From Nocardia sp. NBC_00565 (GTDB taxonomy: Bacteria > Actinomycetota > Actinomycetes > Mycobacteriales > Mycobacteriaceae): 64,000 nucleotides of DNA. The notes beneath the pieces were generated by a model. It did not search any database and was not told the origin of the DNA. It was given only the letters and a program-made list of their open reading frames with translations. The position numbers and the translations under genes were made by a program. The stretch covers positions 9,647,625 through 9,711,624 of the forward strand of contig NZ_CP107785.1 in assembly GCF_036345915.1 (NCBI RefSeq), written 5' to 3'. Shown here one piece after another: positions 8,316-16,051 of the stretch; within the stretch, counting starts at the first letter, position 1; each line of letters starts with the position of its first letter.

Positions 8316-10106
8316 TCAGGCCGGTTCGTGCACCTCGGAACCGATTCCTGCGTTGTACATTTCGGCGATTTCGGTGGCGTATTTGTCGGTGATGATCCGG
8401 CGCTTCAGTTTCATCGTCAGAGTCATCTCGTCGCCGCCGGGCTCCCAGCATGTCGGCAGGATGCGGAATCGTTTGACCTGCTCGGCCCGCGACAGTTTGG
8501 TATTGCCAGCGGCGACGCCCTTCGCGATCTGCCGAATGATTTCGGTGTCGGCCGCCAGTGCCGAGCCGTCGGGCAGGCCGCGCGCCGCGGCATCGGAACT
8601 TTCGGCGTCGAGCACGATCAGCGCGGTGTTGTAAGGCTGCCCGTCGCCGATCACCGCGATCGCGCCGATCAACGGGGTCGCCGCTTTGATGGCGTTCTCG
8701 ATATTGCTCGGTGACATGTTCTTGCCGGCGGCGTTGATGATCATTTCTTTCTTGCGGTCGATGATCCGCAGGAACCCGTCGTCATCGATGGTGCCGATAT
8801 CGCCGGTGCGCAACCATCCCTCGGGGTCGATCGCCTCGGCGGTCTTGTCCGGCTCACCGCGATAGCCCTTCATGACCAGTGGGCCGTGGATGAGCAGTTC
8901 GCCGTCGGCGGCGATTTTCGCCTGCATACCGGGCAGCATCCGGCCGACGGTGCCCAGCTTGGCCTCCTCCGGACGGCTGACGCTGCAGATGCAGGTGAGT
9001 TCGGACATGCCCCAGATCTCGGCGATCGGAATGCCAAGTCCGGCAAAGAATCCCAGGGTCTCGGGTGGAATCGGCGCGGCGCCGGATATCGCCCACCGGA
9101 TCCGATCGAAGCCGAGCCTGGCGCGCAGCTTCGACAGGACCAGTTCGTCGGCCTTTACCCAGTCGGCCGCCACCGTCTCCGGCACCGGTTCGCCCGCGAG
9201 TTGATGTGCACTGCGCTCGGCGGCTACCGCCAGCGCCCACTGCATGGCCTGGCGGCGGGATTCATCCGGCTCGTTCGCGACGACGAATTCGATTGCCGCC
9301 CTCAGCTTTTCCCAGACACGTGGTACCGCACCCCAGATCGTCGGCCGCAGCTCGGCCAGCGCGGGTGCGATCTGCTTGGCATCGGCGACACAGGTCACCT
9401 GGGTGCCGAAGACTTCTTGCAGGTACAGCGCGGTGAGCCGGTCGGCGATGTGCGCGGCCGGCAGATAGGAGGTGATGGTGTCGCCGAACCGGATCCCCAG
9501 GACCGCCTCGACCGAATAGGCCTCGAACAGCAGGTTGGCATGCGTCGTTTCGACGCCCTTGGGGTTTCCCGTGGTGCCGGAGGTATAGATCAGCGTCGCG
9601 ATGTCATCGGGCCGCACATCTCGCCATGCCGTCTCGAAGTCGAAGTCCGCCCTGCCCGCGGTCAGCAGCTCGGGCACGGACAGTGTCCCCGTGGGTGCGT
9701 CGTCCACGCATACGATGTGGTCCAGCTCGACTCCGCTCGCCCTGAGTCGATCGACGTACTGCGGTTCGCACAGCACCACCCGCGCGCCCGCGTTGTTCAG
9801 CACGTGCGCGAGCTGTTCGGCGGAGAGCGTGTTGTACACCGAGAACGAGGTGGCGCCGAGGTGTTGTGCGCCGATTTCCAACGGGTAGAAGTCGATTCGG
9901 TTCGACATCATCAACGCGACCGTATCGCCGCGACGCACCCCGAGCGCTGCCAGACCCGCCGCGACCAGCCGAACCCGGTCCGCGTACTCGCGCCACGTCA
10001 TAGTGTGCTCGTCGCCGGGCGTGCGCAGCGCGATGGCGTCGGGTGCGATGGTCGCGATGTGCTGGAAAGCGGCACACAGGGTGTCGAAGCGATGGTTGGT
10101 CGTCAT
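8316..10106 (-). CDS. Long-chain acyl-CoA synthetase (AMP-dependent, FadD15-like)
   Basis: A 596-residue adenylate-forming ligase that activates a carboxylic acid to its acyl-AMP and then to acyl-CoA. The P-loop-like motif YTSGTTGNPKG, the GAAPIPPETL segment, the YRGEPDKTAEAID stretch and LRTGDIG followed by IDRKKEMIINAAGKNMSP (A8 hinge and catalytic Lys region) are all present. The size and the HxAGE-free C terminus fit the roughly 600-residue FadD15/FadD11 group rather than FadD13 (about 500). The start at 10106 (MTTNHRF) is set by family length and by an ATGA overlap with the preceding remnant. The frame is open a further 270 codons upstream, but that stretch is the pseudogene and the SDR antisense frame. 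It is the last gene of the monooxygenase operon. Confidence 0.92.
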   Translation of the reverse strand: MTTNHRFDTLCAAFQHIATIAPDAIALRTPGDEHTMTWREYADRVRLVAAGLAALGVRRGDTVALMMSNRIDFYPLEIGAQHLGATSFSVYNTLSAEQLAHVLNNAGARVVLCEPQYVDRLRASGVELDHIVCVDDAPTGTLSVPELLTAGRADFDFETAWRDVRPDDIATLIYTSGTTGNPKGVETTHANLLFEAYSVEAVLGIRFGDTITSYLPAAHIADRLTALYLQEVFGTQVTCVADAKQIAPALAELRPTIWGAVPRVWEKLRAAIEFVVANEPDESRRQAMQWALAVAAERSAHQLAGEPVPETVAADWVKADELVLSKLRARLGFDRIRWAISGAAPIPPETLGFFAGLGIPIAEIWGMSELTCICSVSRPEEAKLGTVGRMLPGMQAKIAADGELLIHGPLVMKGYRGEPDKTAEAIDPEGWLRTGDIGTIDDDGFLRIIDRKKEMIINAAGKNMSPSNIENAIKAATPLIGAIAVIGDGQPYNTALIVLDAESSDAAARGLPDGSALAADTEIIRQIAKGVAAGNTKLSRAEQVKRFRILPTCWEPGGDEMTLTMKLKRRIITDKYATEIAEMYNAGIGSEVHEPA

Positions 10107-10505
10107 GAGGTTCTTTCGGTCCGAGTGGTCGCGTCGAGGATGTCGGTGACGAAGCGGGCGGCCGCGCGATAGGCGGTCCGTGCTTCCGGGACGAGTGCGG
10201 GCATGGCGTGGAAGACGTGCATCTGGTCGGGCCACACGGCCAGTTCGCATACCGCCATTCGAGCTGACCGGCGTGCGCTCCGCCAATCGGCGCACGGTCA
10301 GCGCCGACGCCTGACGCAGCGTCCGGGCGCGAAATGACCCGCGCAGGGGATCCGGCGCATCCGATCTCGACCGGAGGAGAACCGTTCGGACGGTTCCGAG
10401 TCCGGCAATGGCCACCGCGGCCGCGATCGCGGTACGACTGATGTTCAGCGGGGCGGCAACTCGATCGCCGTCGTGGTCGTACAGCGGCTCCGGGCGGCTG
10501 GTCAC
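10103..10505 (-). pseudogene. Decayed alpha/beta-hydrolase gene between the SDR and acyl-CoA ligase
   Basis: The 403 bases between the SDR and the ligase hold two incompatible frames. A GTG at 10505 overlaps the SDR stop (GTGA) and opens about 90 codons that run out of frame. In the next frame, near 10103-10260, the translation is a typical esterase/lipase C terminus: WPDQMHVFHAMPALVPEA followed by ARTAYRAAARFVTDIL and a TGA overlapping the ligase ATG (ATGA). A working family member needs about 300 residues, so most of the middle, including the nucleophile elbow and acid, is gone. In the mycobacterial mymA operon the equivalent gene is lipR, which supports its identity. Confidence 0.65.
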
Positions 10506-11374
10506 TGCCGACTCTCCAGTCTGCGGATCAGCTGGGCGACCCGTGGGTCGCGGGTGAGTCGGTGATCCAGCGCGATATTCACGATGCCGCGCAGCAGCGC
10601 GTATGGCTCCCAGCCGGTCGGTGCGATGGTTCGGGCGGCCCGGCGGTCGATGCCGCCGGCGATCACGCGCGCGGCTTCGGCCGCGGTGATGCGGACGTTG
10701 AGCGGCCAGGGCAGCAGGCTGTCGAGTGCACGACCCAGATCGTCGCGATCGAGTGTCGCGTGGGTCATTTCCGTGTCGACGATGCCGAAGTAGGAGACGC
10801 CCGCGGTGGCGCCGTGCGGCGCGAGCTCCACGCGCAGTGCCCGGCCGAGTTGTTCGACGCCTGCCTTGCTGACCATGTAGGGCGCGCCGCCCATACCGGG
10901 CGCGAAGGCGGCGCACGAGGAGATGACCGCGATATGTCCACGCGCCGCGACGATGTGGTCGAGCGCGGGGTGGACGGTGTTGAACACACCGGTCAGGTTG
11001 ATATCGATGACGCGATCGAAATCGCGTCCGGCCATGGTGCGCAGCGTTGCCGGTGCCGGTACGACCCCCGCGTTGGCGACCACGACGTCGAGCCCGCCGA
11101 AGTGTTCGACGGTGCGCGTGATCGCCTTCGCCATGCCTTCCCGGTCCGCTACATCCGCACCGATCGCCACTGACCGGTGCCCGAGCGTCGCAGCCGCGGC
11201 CTCGGCGCCGGTCTCGTCGATATCGACCACCGCGATCGAGGCGCCGCGCCGATGCAGAATCGTGGCGAGTTCGCGGCCGATACCTTGGGCCGCACCGGTG
11301 ATGAGCACGGCCTTACCGTCCACGTCGTAGTGCGGGGCGAGCAGGCGTAGCGGGTTGAGCTGTCCGATATCCAT
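10502..11374 (-). CDS. Short-chain dehydrogenase/reductase, SadH-like
   Basis: A 290-residue classical SDR. It has the coenzyme motif TGAAQGIG (about residues 28-35), NAG after the fourth strand, the catalytic Ser in ISSCAAF and the catalytic pair YMVSK. It would interconvert a secondary alcohol and ketone with NAD(P). The ATG shares its first A with the Baeyer-Villiger monooxygenase stop (TGATG), and its stop overlaps the GTG of the eroded hydrolase, so the chain was built for coupled translation. Partnering with a BVMO is typical: the SDR supplies or removes the ketone. Confidence 0.92.
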   Translation of the reverse strand: MDIGQLNPLRLLAPHYDVDGKAVLITGAAQGIGRELATILHRRGASIAVVDIDETGAEAAAATLGHRSVAIGADVADREGMAKAITRTVEHFGGLDVVVANAGVVPAPATLRTMAGRDFDRVIDINLTGVFNTVHPALDHIVAARGHIAVISSCAAFAPGMGGAPYMVSKAGVEQLGRALRVELAPHGATAGVSYFGIVDTEMTHATLDRDDLGRALDSLLPWPLNVRITAAEAARVIAGGIDRRAARTIAPTGWEPYALLRGIVNIALDHRLTRDPRVAQLIRRLESRQ

Positions 11375-12837
11375 CAGGCGCGCACCTCATAGGAGTCGGC
11401 GTCGAATCGGCTGGTGCGACGGCGGTATTCGAAGCTCCAGTTGGGGTACAGGCCAGCGTTGCGGCCGTCCGGAGTTTGGTAGTAGCCGGTGCAGCCACCG
11501 GTGACCCAGACCGTTTCCGCACTGCGCCGCGCCATCTCGTCCAGGAAGGCGTCCTGTACTTGCGGCTTCACCTCCACGCGGCGCGCACCGCTCGCGCGCA
11601 TCGTGGTCAGGGCGTCCACGATGTAGGCGATCTGCGATTCGATCATGAAGATGGCGGATTGGTTGCCCGCGGCGCCGAACGGTCCGAGGGTGCAGAAGAA
11701 GTTCGGGAATCCGGCGAGGGTGGCGCCGAGATAGCTTTGCGGCTGCTTGCGATAGAGCTCGGCCATCGATAGCCCGTCGCGGCCGATGAATCGTTCGAAT
11801 GCGCTGGGGATAGCGGTGAATCCGGTGCCGTAGACGATCGTGTCGACAGCGCGTTCGGTGCCGTCGCGCAGCACGATCGAGTGCGGCCGTACTTCGGCGA
11901 TGCCGTCGGTGACGACCTCGACATTGGGCTGGTCCAGTGCGGGGAGATAGGAGTCGGAGAAGATCGCGCGCTTGCAGCCGATCATGTAGTCCGGGGTGAG
12001 CGTGCGGCGTAGTCGCGGATCCCGGACTTGCCGCCGTAACTGCAACCGGCCCAGCAGTTCATAGGGGTGCCGGAAGCGCTTGTCGACGAATCCGACCAGA
12101 CCGAAGCCCTCGATGGCGGTGAACCAGCTACCGCGAATCAGCTTGCCCGCCAGCGGGATCTGCCGTAGCAGCAAGCGCTCCAAACCGACGGTACGTCGGT
12201 CCATGCGGGGCACGATCCACGGCGCGGACCGCTGGAAGAGGGTGAGTGCGGCGACCTTCGACTGGATTTCGGGCACGAATTGCACCGCCGATGCTCCGGT
12301 GCCGATCACCGCGACCCGCTTGCCGGTGAGGTCGTAGTCGTGGTCCCAGTGCAGTGAATGGAAAGCCTTGCCCGCGAAGGTGTCCAGGCCGGGCAGCGAC
12401 GGATACTTGGCCTCGGCGAACAGGCCGGTTGCGGAGATCAGGAAGTCGGCGGTGAATGCGCCTCGAGTGGTATCGATACGCCAGCGCGAGGCTTTCTCAT
12501 CCCAGCGTGCGTCGAGCAGTTCGGTATCGAATCGAATATGGTGCAGCACATCGTGTTTCGTCGCAACCGAGCGGAGGTAGTCGAGGATCTCCGGCTGCCT
12601 GCCGTACTTGCGCGACCAGTTCGGATTCGGCGCGAAGGAATAGCTGTACAGCTGCGAGGGCACATCACAGGCGCAGCCGGGGTAGGTATTGGCCTGCCAG
12701 GTGCCACCGAGGTCGTCGGCCCGCTCCAGGATGACCAGATCGTCGAATCCGGCCTGTCGCAACTTGATCGCGAGTCCGATGCCGCCGAAGCCGGCGCCGA
12801 CGATCGCGATCTGTCGGTGTTCGGTCGAGGTAGCCAT
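11374..12837 (-). CDS. Flavin-containing Baeyer-Villiger monooxygenase, MymA-like
   Basis: A 487-residue class B flavoprotein. It has GAGFGGIG for FAD near residue 13, the BVMO fingerprint FAGKAFHSLHWD (F-x-G-x3-H-x3-W-D) near 150 and a second dinucleotide motif GTGASAVQF for NADPH. It inserts oxygen next to a carbonyl to give an ester or lactone, or oxygenates heteroatoms. The start at 12837 (MATSTEH) fits the family; an upstream in-frame Met adds 26 residues with no similarity. Gene neighbours (SDR, eroded hydrolase, acyl-CoA ligase, ferredoxin-type reductase) resemble the mycobacterial mymA operon, which is linked to envelope lipid or ketone metabolism. The actual substrate is unknown. Confidence 0.92.
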   Translation of the reverse strand: MATSTEHRQIAIVGAGFGGIGLAIKLRQAGFDDLVILERADDLGGTWQANTYPGCACDVPSQLYSYSFAPNPNWSRKYGRQPEILDYLRSVATKHDVLHHIRFDTELLDARWDEKASRWRIDTTRGAFTADFLISATGLFAEAKYPSLPGLDTFAGKAFHSLHWDHDYDLTGKRVAVIGTGASAVQFVPEIQSKVAALTLFQRSAPWIVPRMDRRTVGLERLLLRQIPLAGKLIRGSWFTAIEGFGLVGFVDKRFRHPYELLGRLQLRRQVRDPRLRRTLTPDYMIGCKRAIFSDSYLPALDQPNVEVVTDGIAEVRPHSIVLRDGTERAVDTIVYGTGFTAIPSAFERFIGRDGLSMAELYRKQPQSYLGATLAGFPNFFCTLGPFGAAGNQSAIFMIESQIAYIVDALTTMRASGARRVEVKPQVQDAFLDEMARRSAETVWVTGGCTGYYQTPDGRNAGLYPNWSFEYRRRTSRFDADSYEVRA

Positions 12838-12868
12838 TGCTAGCGGGTCCTTCCGTGCGGCACCGGCA

Positions 12869-13369
12869 TCAGTTCCTCGCTCGGGTGCGGACCCGGCGGG
12901 CGATGCCCGTGGCAATGGTCGAGGTGAGGAGTCGGTTCGCGGGACCGGCCAGCGCCAGCAGCGGTCGCAGCGCGGAGCTGCCCTCGAGAGCGAATGTCCA
13001 AGTCAGGCGGGTGCCTTCGGCGTGCGGTGTGAGCACGATGTCTTCGGCGAAGCGCCGCAGTCCCGGAATGGACGCGGAATCGACGGTGAAGGTCATCCGC
13101 TTGCCCTCGTCCCATCGGTAGAACCGCTCGTCCAGCCGTACCGCGCCGCCGAGGGTGACGGTGCGGGTGGTGCCGACGCCGAACGGGCGCGGTGCGGTCC
13201 ATGCCGCGGCGGTGATCACGGCCGACCACGACACCAGCGCGTCATCCGCGGTCAATGCGGTCCATACGGCCGCGGGATCGGCCGCGATATCGACGGTGTG
13301 TATGTAACGTCGAGCGGCGGTCGTGAGGAAGTCGTCGTCGGATTCGGCGAGTGCATAGCGTTGTGCCAT
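12869..13369 (-). CDS. SRPBCC (START-like) polyketide cyclase/lipid-transfer family protein
   Basis: A 166-residue single-domain protein with the helix-grip fold pattern: an early IAADPAAVWTALTADDAL segment, central strands rich in Arg and Thr, a GTRLTWTFALEG strand and a long C-terminal helix. Family members bind hydrophobic ligands in a deep cavity; a few act as cyclases. The ATG at 13369 gives MAQRYAL; a longer frame upstream is shadow of the reductase gene. It lies 26 bases after the reductase and 31 before the BVMO in the same operon, so it may carry or present the hydrophobic substrate (inference). Confidence 0.82.
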   Translation of the reverse strand: MAQRYALAESDDDFLTTAARRYIHTVDIAADPAAVWTALTADDALVSWSAVITAAAWTAPRPFGVGTTRTVTLGGAVRLDERFYRWDEGKRMTFTVDSASIPGLRRFAEDIVLTPHAEGTRLTWTFALEGSSALRPLLALAGPANRLLTSTIATGIARRVRTRARN

Positions 13370-13395
13370 GGACGTTTTCGTCCCTTCGAATGGGG

Positions 13396-14433
13396 CTACA
13401 GGTCGAGGACCAGTGCGTCGCCCGCCGCGCGGGAGACACAGGTGAGCATGTGGTCGGTGCGTTCGGTGTCGAGCAGACTCAGGTCGCGGTGATCGATATC
13501 GCCGGCCAGGACCCGCGTTTTGCAGGTGCCGCAGAAGCCCTGCTGGCAGGAATAGACGGCATCGGGCACCGTGCGCCGGATCGCGGCGAGTGCGGTCTCC
13601 TGTGCGCCGACCCGGATCGTGCGCCCGGTGCGGGCCAGGGTGATCTCGAATTCCCGGCCGTCGGTCACCGGCGGCGCGGAGAAGCGCTCGGTGTGCAGCG
13701 AGCCGGTCGGGTTGATGGTGAACATGGTCCGCTGCGCGGCGGCCAGTACGGGCGGGGGACCGCAAACGTACACGGCCGCACCGGGTTCGGCGCGTTCGAT
13801 CAACTCCGCGATATCGGGCACCCCGAATTCGTCGTCCGGGCGGATCTCCGCACCGGGCAGTTCATCGAGGAACGGCATCGATGCCCGCGACCGCCCGAGA
13901 TAGACCAGGTGCCCGCGTGCGCCGGCGGCCTCGACCATCGGCAGAATCGGGGTGATGCCGATACCGCCCGCGATGAACAGGTACGACGGCGCCTCGACGA
14001 AGGTGAACGCATTACGCGGTCCACGCACCCGCAGCACGTCACCGCCGCGCACATCCCGGTGCATCTCGATCGATCCGCCGCCGCCGCCGTCGGCGATGCG
14101 CCGCACCGCGATTCGGTAGCGGGAGCGATCGTTCGGGTCGCCGCACAGTGAGTACTGCCGATGCTTACCCGAGGGCAGGAAGACATCCAGGTGTGCGCCC
14201 GGCCGCCAGGTGGGTAGCGGTGCACCGGCCGCGTGCAGCGTGAAGGAGCGCACGTCCTCGGCCTCCACCGTCACCCGGTCCACGACCAGATCCAGGGCGA
14301 ATCCGTCGCGGCGCACCGGATTCGATGAGGACAACAACGGTGCGGTGGGCCCGGAGACGAAGACCTGCTTGTAGGCGTCTATGACGGCCCCCAGCATCCG
14401 CAGGCTCGGCGGTGGGGTGAATTCCTTTGCCAT
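13396..14433 (-). CDS. PDR/VanB-family ferredoxin-NAD(P)H reductase with C-terminal 2Fe-2S domain
   Basis: A 345-residue electron-transfer protein. After a short N-terminal extension comes a flavin-binding barrel (RQYSLCGDP binds FMN/FAD), a nucleotide domain (FIAGGIGITPILPM, then VYVCGPPPVL) and a plant-type ferredoxin domain. The four cluster cysteines are in SCQQGFCGTC and LTCVSRA. This is the phthalate dioxygenase reductase layout. It passes electrons from NAD(P)H to an oxygenase. No Rieske oxygenase sits in the operon, so the partner may be the upstream PF10118 metal protein or an oxygenase elsewhere. GAGGAAA stands 10 bases before the ATG, and the gene follows PF10118 by 13 bases. Confidence 0.92.
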   Translation of the reverse strand: MAKEFTPPPSLRMLGAVIDAYKQVFVSGPTAPLLSSSNPVRRDGFALDLVVDRVTVEAEDVRSFTLHAAGAPLPTWRPGAHLDVFLPSGKHRQYSLCGDPNDRSRYRIAVRRIADGGGGGSIEMHRDVRGGDVLRVRGPRNAFTFVEAPSYLFIAGGIGITPILPMVEAAGARGHLVYLGRSRASMPFLDELPGAEIRPDDEFGVPDIAELIERAEPGAAVYVCGPPPVLAAAQRTMFTINPTGSLHTERFSAPPVTDGREFEITLARTGRTIRVGAQETALAAIRRTVPDAVYSCQQGFCGTCKTRVLAGDIDHRDLSLLDTERTDHMLTCVSRAAGDALVLDL

Positions 14434-14446
14434 CGTTCTCGTTTCC

Positions 14447-15352
14447 TCAGTGCCGCGCGGCGGGGGAGTGCGCGAGGTAGCGCAGCGCCTTGTCCATCGG
14501 ACCCAGCTGGGAGGGGTGAAAGCCCGGGCGCAGGTACCGTGGCATCTCGGTGAAAAATGTTGTCCAGCTGGGGATTACGCCACGCTTGGTGGCGCTGGTG
14601 AACTGCAGGCCCCAGAATCGGCCCTTATCCGCCGACGGATCCTTCCGGTACAGATAGGCGGTCGAGACGATGAACAGCGGCAGCAACGTGGCGGTCGCGA
14701 GGACCGCGGTGCGCGCCCGGCGGGCGTAGCCGCCGTCCACATGCATATACGCGTCGAATACGACGCTGCGGTGCTCGACCTCCTCCGCGCCGTGCCACCG
14801 GACCAGGTCCAGCATCGCCGGATGCATGCCGCGTTCTTCGAGGATGTCCGCGTTCAGCAGCCACTCGCCGATCACCGCGGTGAAATGCTCCATTCCGGCG
14901 AACAGCCCGAGTCGTTCCTTCAGCCACTCCTGTCGGGCGCGGCCGGTGAGTCCGTGGCCGCCCAGGAGACGGTCCACCAGCCACCCGATCTTGGATACGT
15001 AGGAGTCGACGTCCAGCCCGATCGACTGCAGATGTGCGCGGGCCCGTTCGTGACTGGCCGCATGCATGGATTCCTGGCCGATGAAGCCCTGCACCTCCTC
15101 CCGCAGCCGCTCGTCATCGATGAACGGCAGTGCCTCCGCGAGGCATTGGGCCATGGCTCGCTCGCCCTCGGGGAGCACCAGATGCATCACGTTGACGATG
15201 TGGGTCGCCAGGACCTCGCCGGGGATGTAGTGCATCGGAACCGAGCCGAAGTCGAAATGAACGTCTCGGGCATTGATCGCGTGCACTTCGTCCCGGTACG
15301 GGCGCCGCGTCGCGCCAGCCTTCTCAGCCATGCGTCGAATGTACAGATCCAC
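14447..15352 (-). CDS. PF10118 metal-dependent hydrolase / diiron-like protein
   Basis: A 301-residue protein of the PF10118 family. The pattern of Glu and His pairs on helices (IGQESMHAASH, GMEHFTA, GAEEVEHRSV) looks like a ferritin-type or diiron metal site even though the family carries the name metal-dependent hydrolase. A hydrophobic helix follows near residues 220-240 (AVLATATLLPLFIVSTAYL). I use the GTG at 15352; an ATG 7 codons later (15331) is an alternative. It is the first gene of the operon and divergent from the TetR gene. The pairing with a PDR reductase suggests that it could be an oxygenase component, which is inference. Confidence 0.82.
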   Translation of the reverse strand: MDLYIRRMAEKAGATRRPYRDEVHAINARDVHFDFGSVPMHYIPGEVLATHIVNVMHLVLPEGERAMAQCLAEALPFIDDERLREEVQGFIGQESMHAASHERARAHLQSIGLDVDSYVSKIGWLVDRLLGGHGLTGRARQEWLKERLGLFAGMEHFTAVIGEWLLNADILEERGMHPAMLDLVRWHGAEEVEHRSVVFDAYMHVDGGYARRARTAVLATATLLPLFIVSTAYLYRKDPSADKGRFWGLQFTSATKRGVIPSWTTFFTEMPRYLRPGFHPSQLGPMDKALRYLAHSPAARH

Positions 15353-15364
15353 AAAATGTATTGC

Positions 15365-15400
15365 AATGTTGCAGCAACAGTTTGTTCCAGAATGTTGCAG
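15365..15400. promoter_or_regulatory. Palindromic operator between the BVMO operon and its TetR gene
   Basis: TGTTGCAGCAACA at 15367-15379 is a perfect 13-base palindrome. It sits inside a direct repeat of AATGTTGCAG at 15365-15374 and 15391-15400. The site lies between the operon start (15352) and the TetR start (15421), in an A+T-richer stretch. Symmetry and placement support a regulator-binding site for both directions; which protein binds is inferred. Confidence 0.7.
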
Positions 15401-15420
15401 ATTATCCGGATATTGCTACC

Positions 15421-16044
15421 GTGGAGACTGTGTCAGCCACGACCACGCCATCGGTGCGCCCGAAGGATGCCGACGACAGCATCGAATCGCAGATCCTGGA
15501 CGCGGCCCTGGTCCAGTTCGAGAAGGTCGGTGTCAAGAAGACGACGATCGAGGACGTTGCCCGGCAGGCGGGGGTGGACCGTGTCACCGTCTACCGGCGC
15601 GTTGGCTCGCGCGACGACTTGGTGCAGGCCGTCGTGAGCCGCGAGGTCCGCGTGGTACTGGCCGAGGTGGCGCAGATCGCCGAGCGGCACGAGGATATCG
15701 GCGATCTGGTCGCCGATATCCTCGTCACCGTTCTCACCAAGTGGCGCAATCACCCACTCGCGCAGCGCATGCTGGCGATCGAACCCGAACGGGTCATCAC
15801 CAAGCTCACCACCGAAGGCGCAACGGTATTCACGCTGTCGGTCGCGACGACCGCCGCCGCGCTGGAACGCGCGACCGCCCGCGGACTGATGCCCGAAACC
15901 CCGGACCTACTCACCCGCGCCGAAGTCGTCTGTCGCGTCGTGCACTCCCTCATCCTCGCTCCGCACGGCGGCGTCCCCCTCGAATCCACCCCCGAACTCA
16001 CCGCCTTCGCCCGGACCTATCTGCTCCCGATCATCGTCGGCTGA
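15421..16044 (+). CDS. TetR-family regulator divergent from the BVMO operon
   Basis: A 207-residue regulator with an N-terminal helix-turn-helix (SQILDAALVQFEKVGVKKTT, IEDVARQAGVDRVTVYRRVG) and an all-helical ligand domain. The frame opens at a TTG at 15361, but that would place 20 residues inside the operator palindrome. GTG at 15421 or 15430 is more credible, giving a short disordered lead before the HTH; neither has a strong ribosome site. Its position across the palindrome from the seven-gene operon makes it the likely local repressor. Confidence 0.88.
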   Translation: METVSATTTPSVRPKDADDSIESQILDAALVQFEKVGVKKTTIEDVARQAGVDRVTVYRRVGSRDDLVQAVVSREVRVVLAEVAQIAERHEDIGDLVADILVTVLTKWRNHPLAQRMLAIEPERVITKLTTEGATVFTLSVATTAAALERATARGLMPETPDLLTRAEVVCRVVHSLILAPHGGVPLESTPELTAFARTYLLPIIVG

Positions 16045-16051
16045 ACCTCTT

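Noticed and set aside
10107..10916. The extra 270 codons in frame upstream of the acyl-CoA ligase ATG
   Set aside because: They run through the pseudogene and antisense to SDR codons without similarity to ligases; family length supports the start at 10106.
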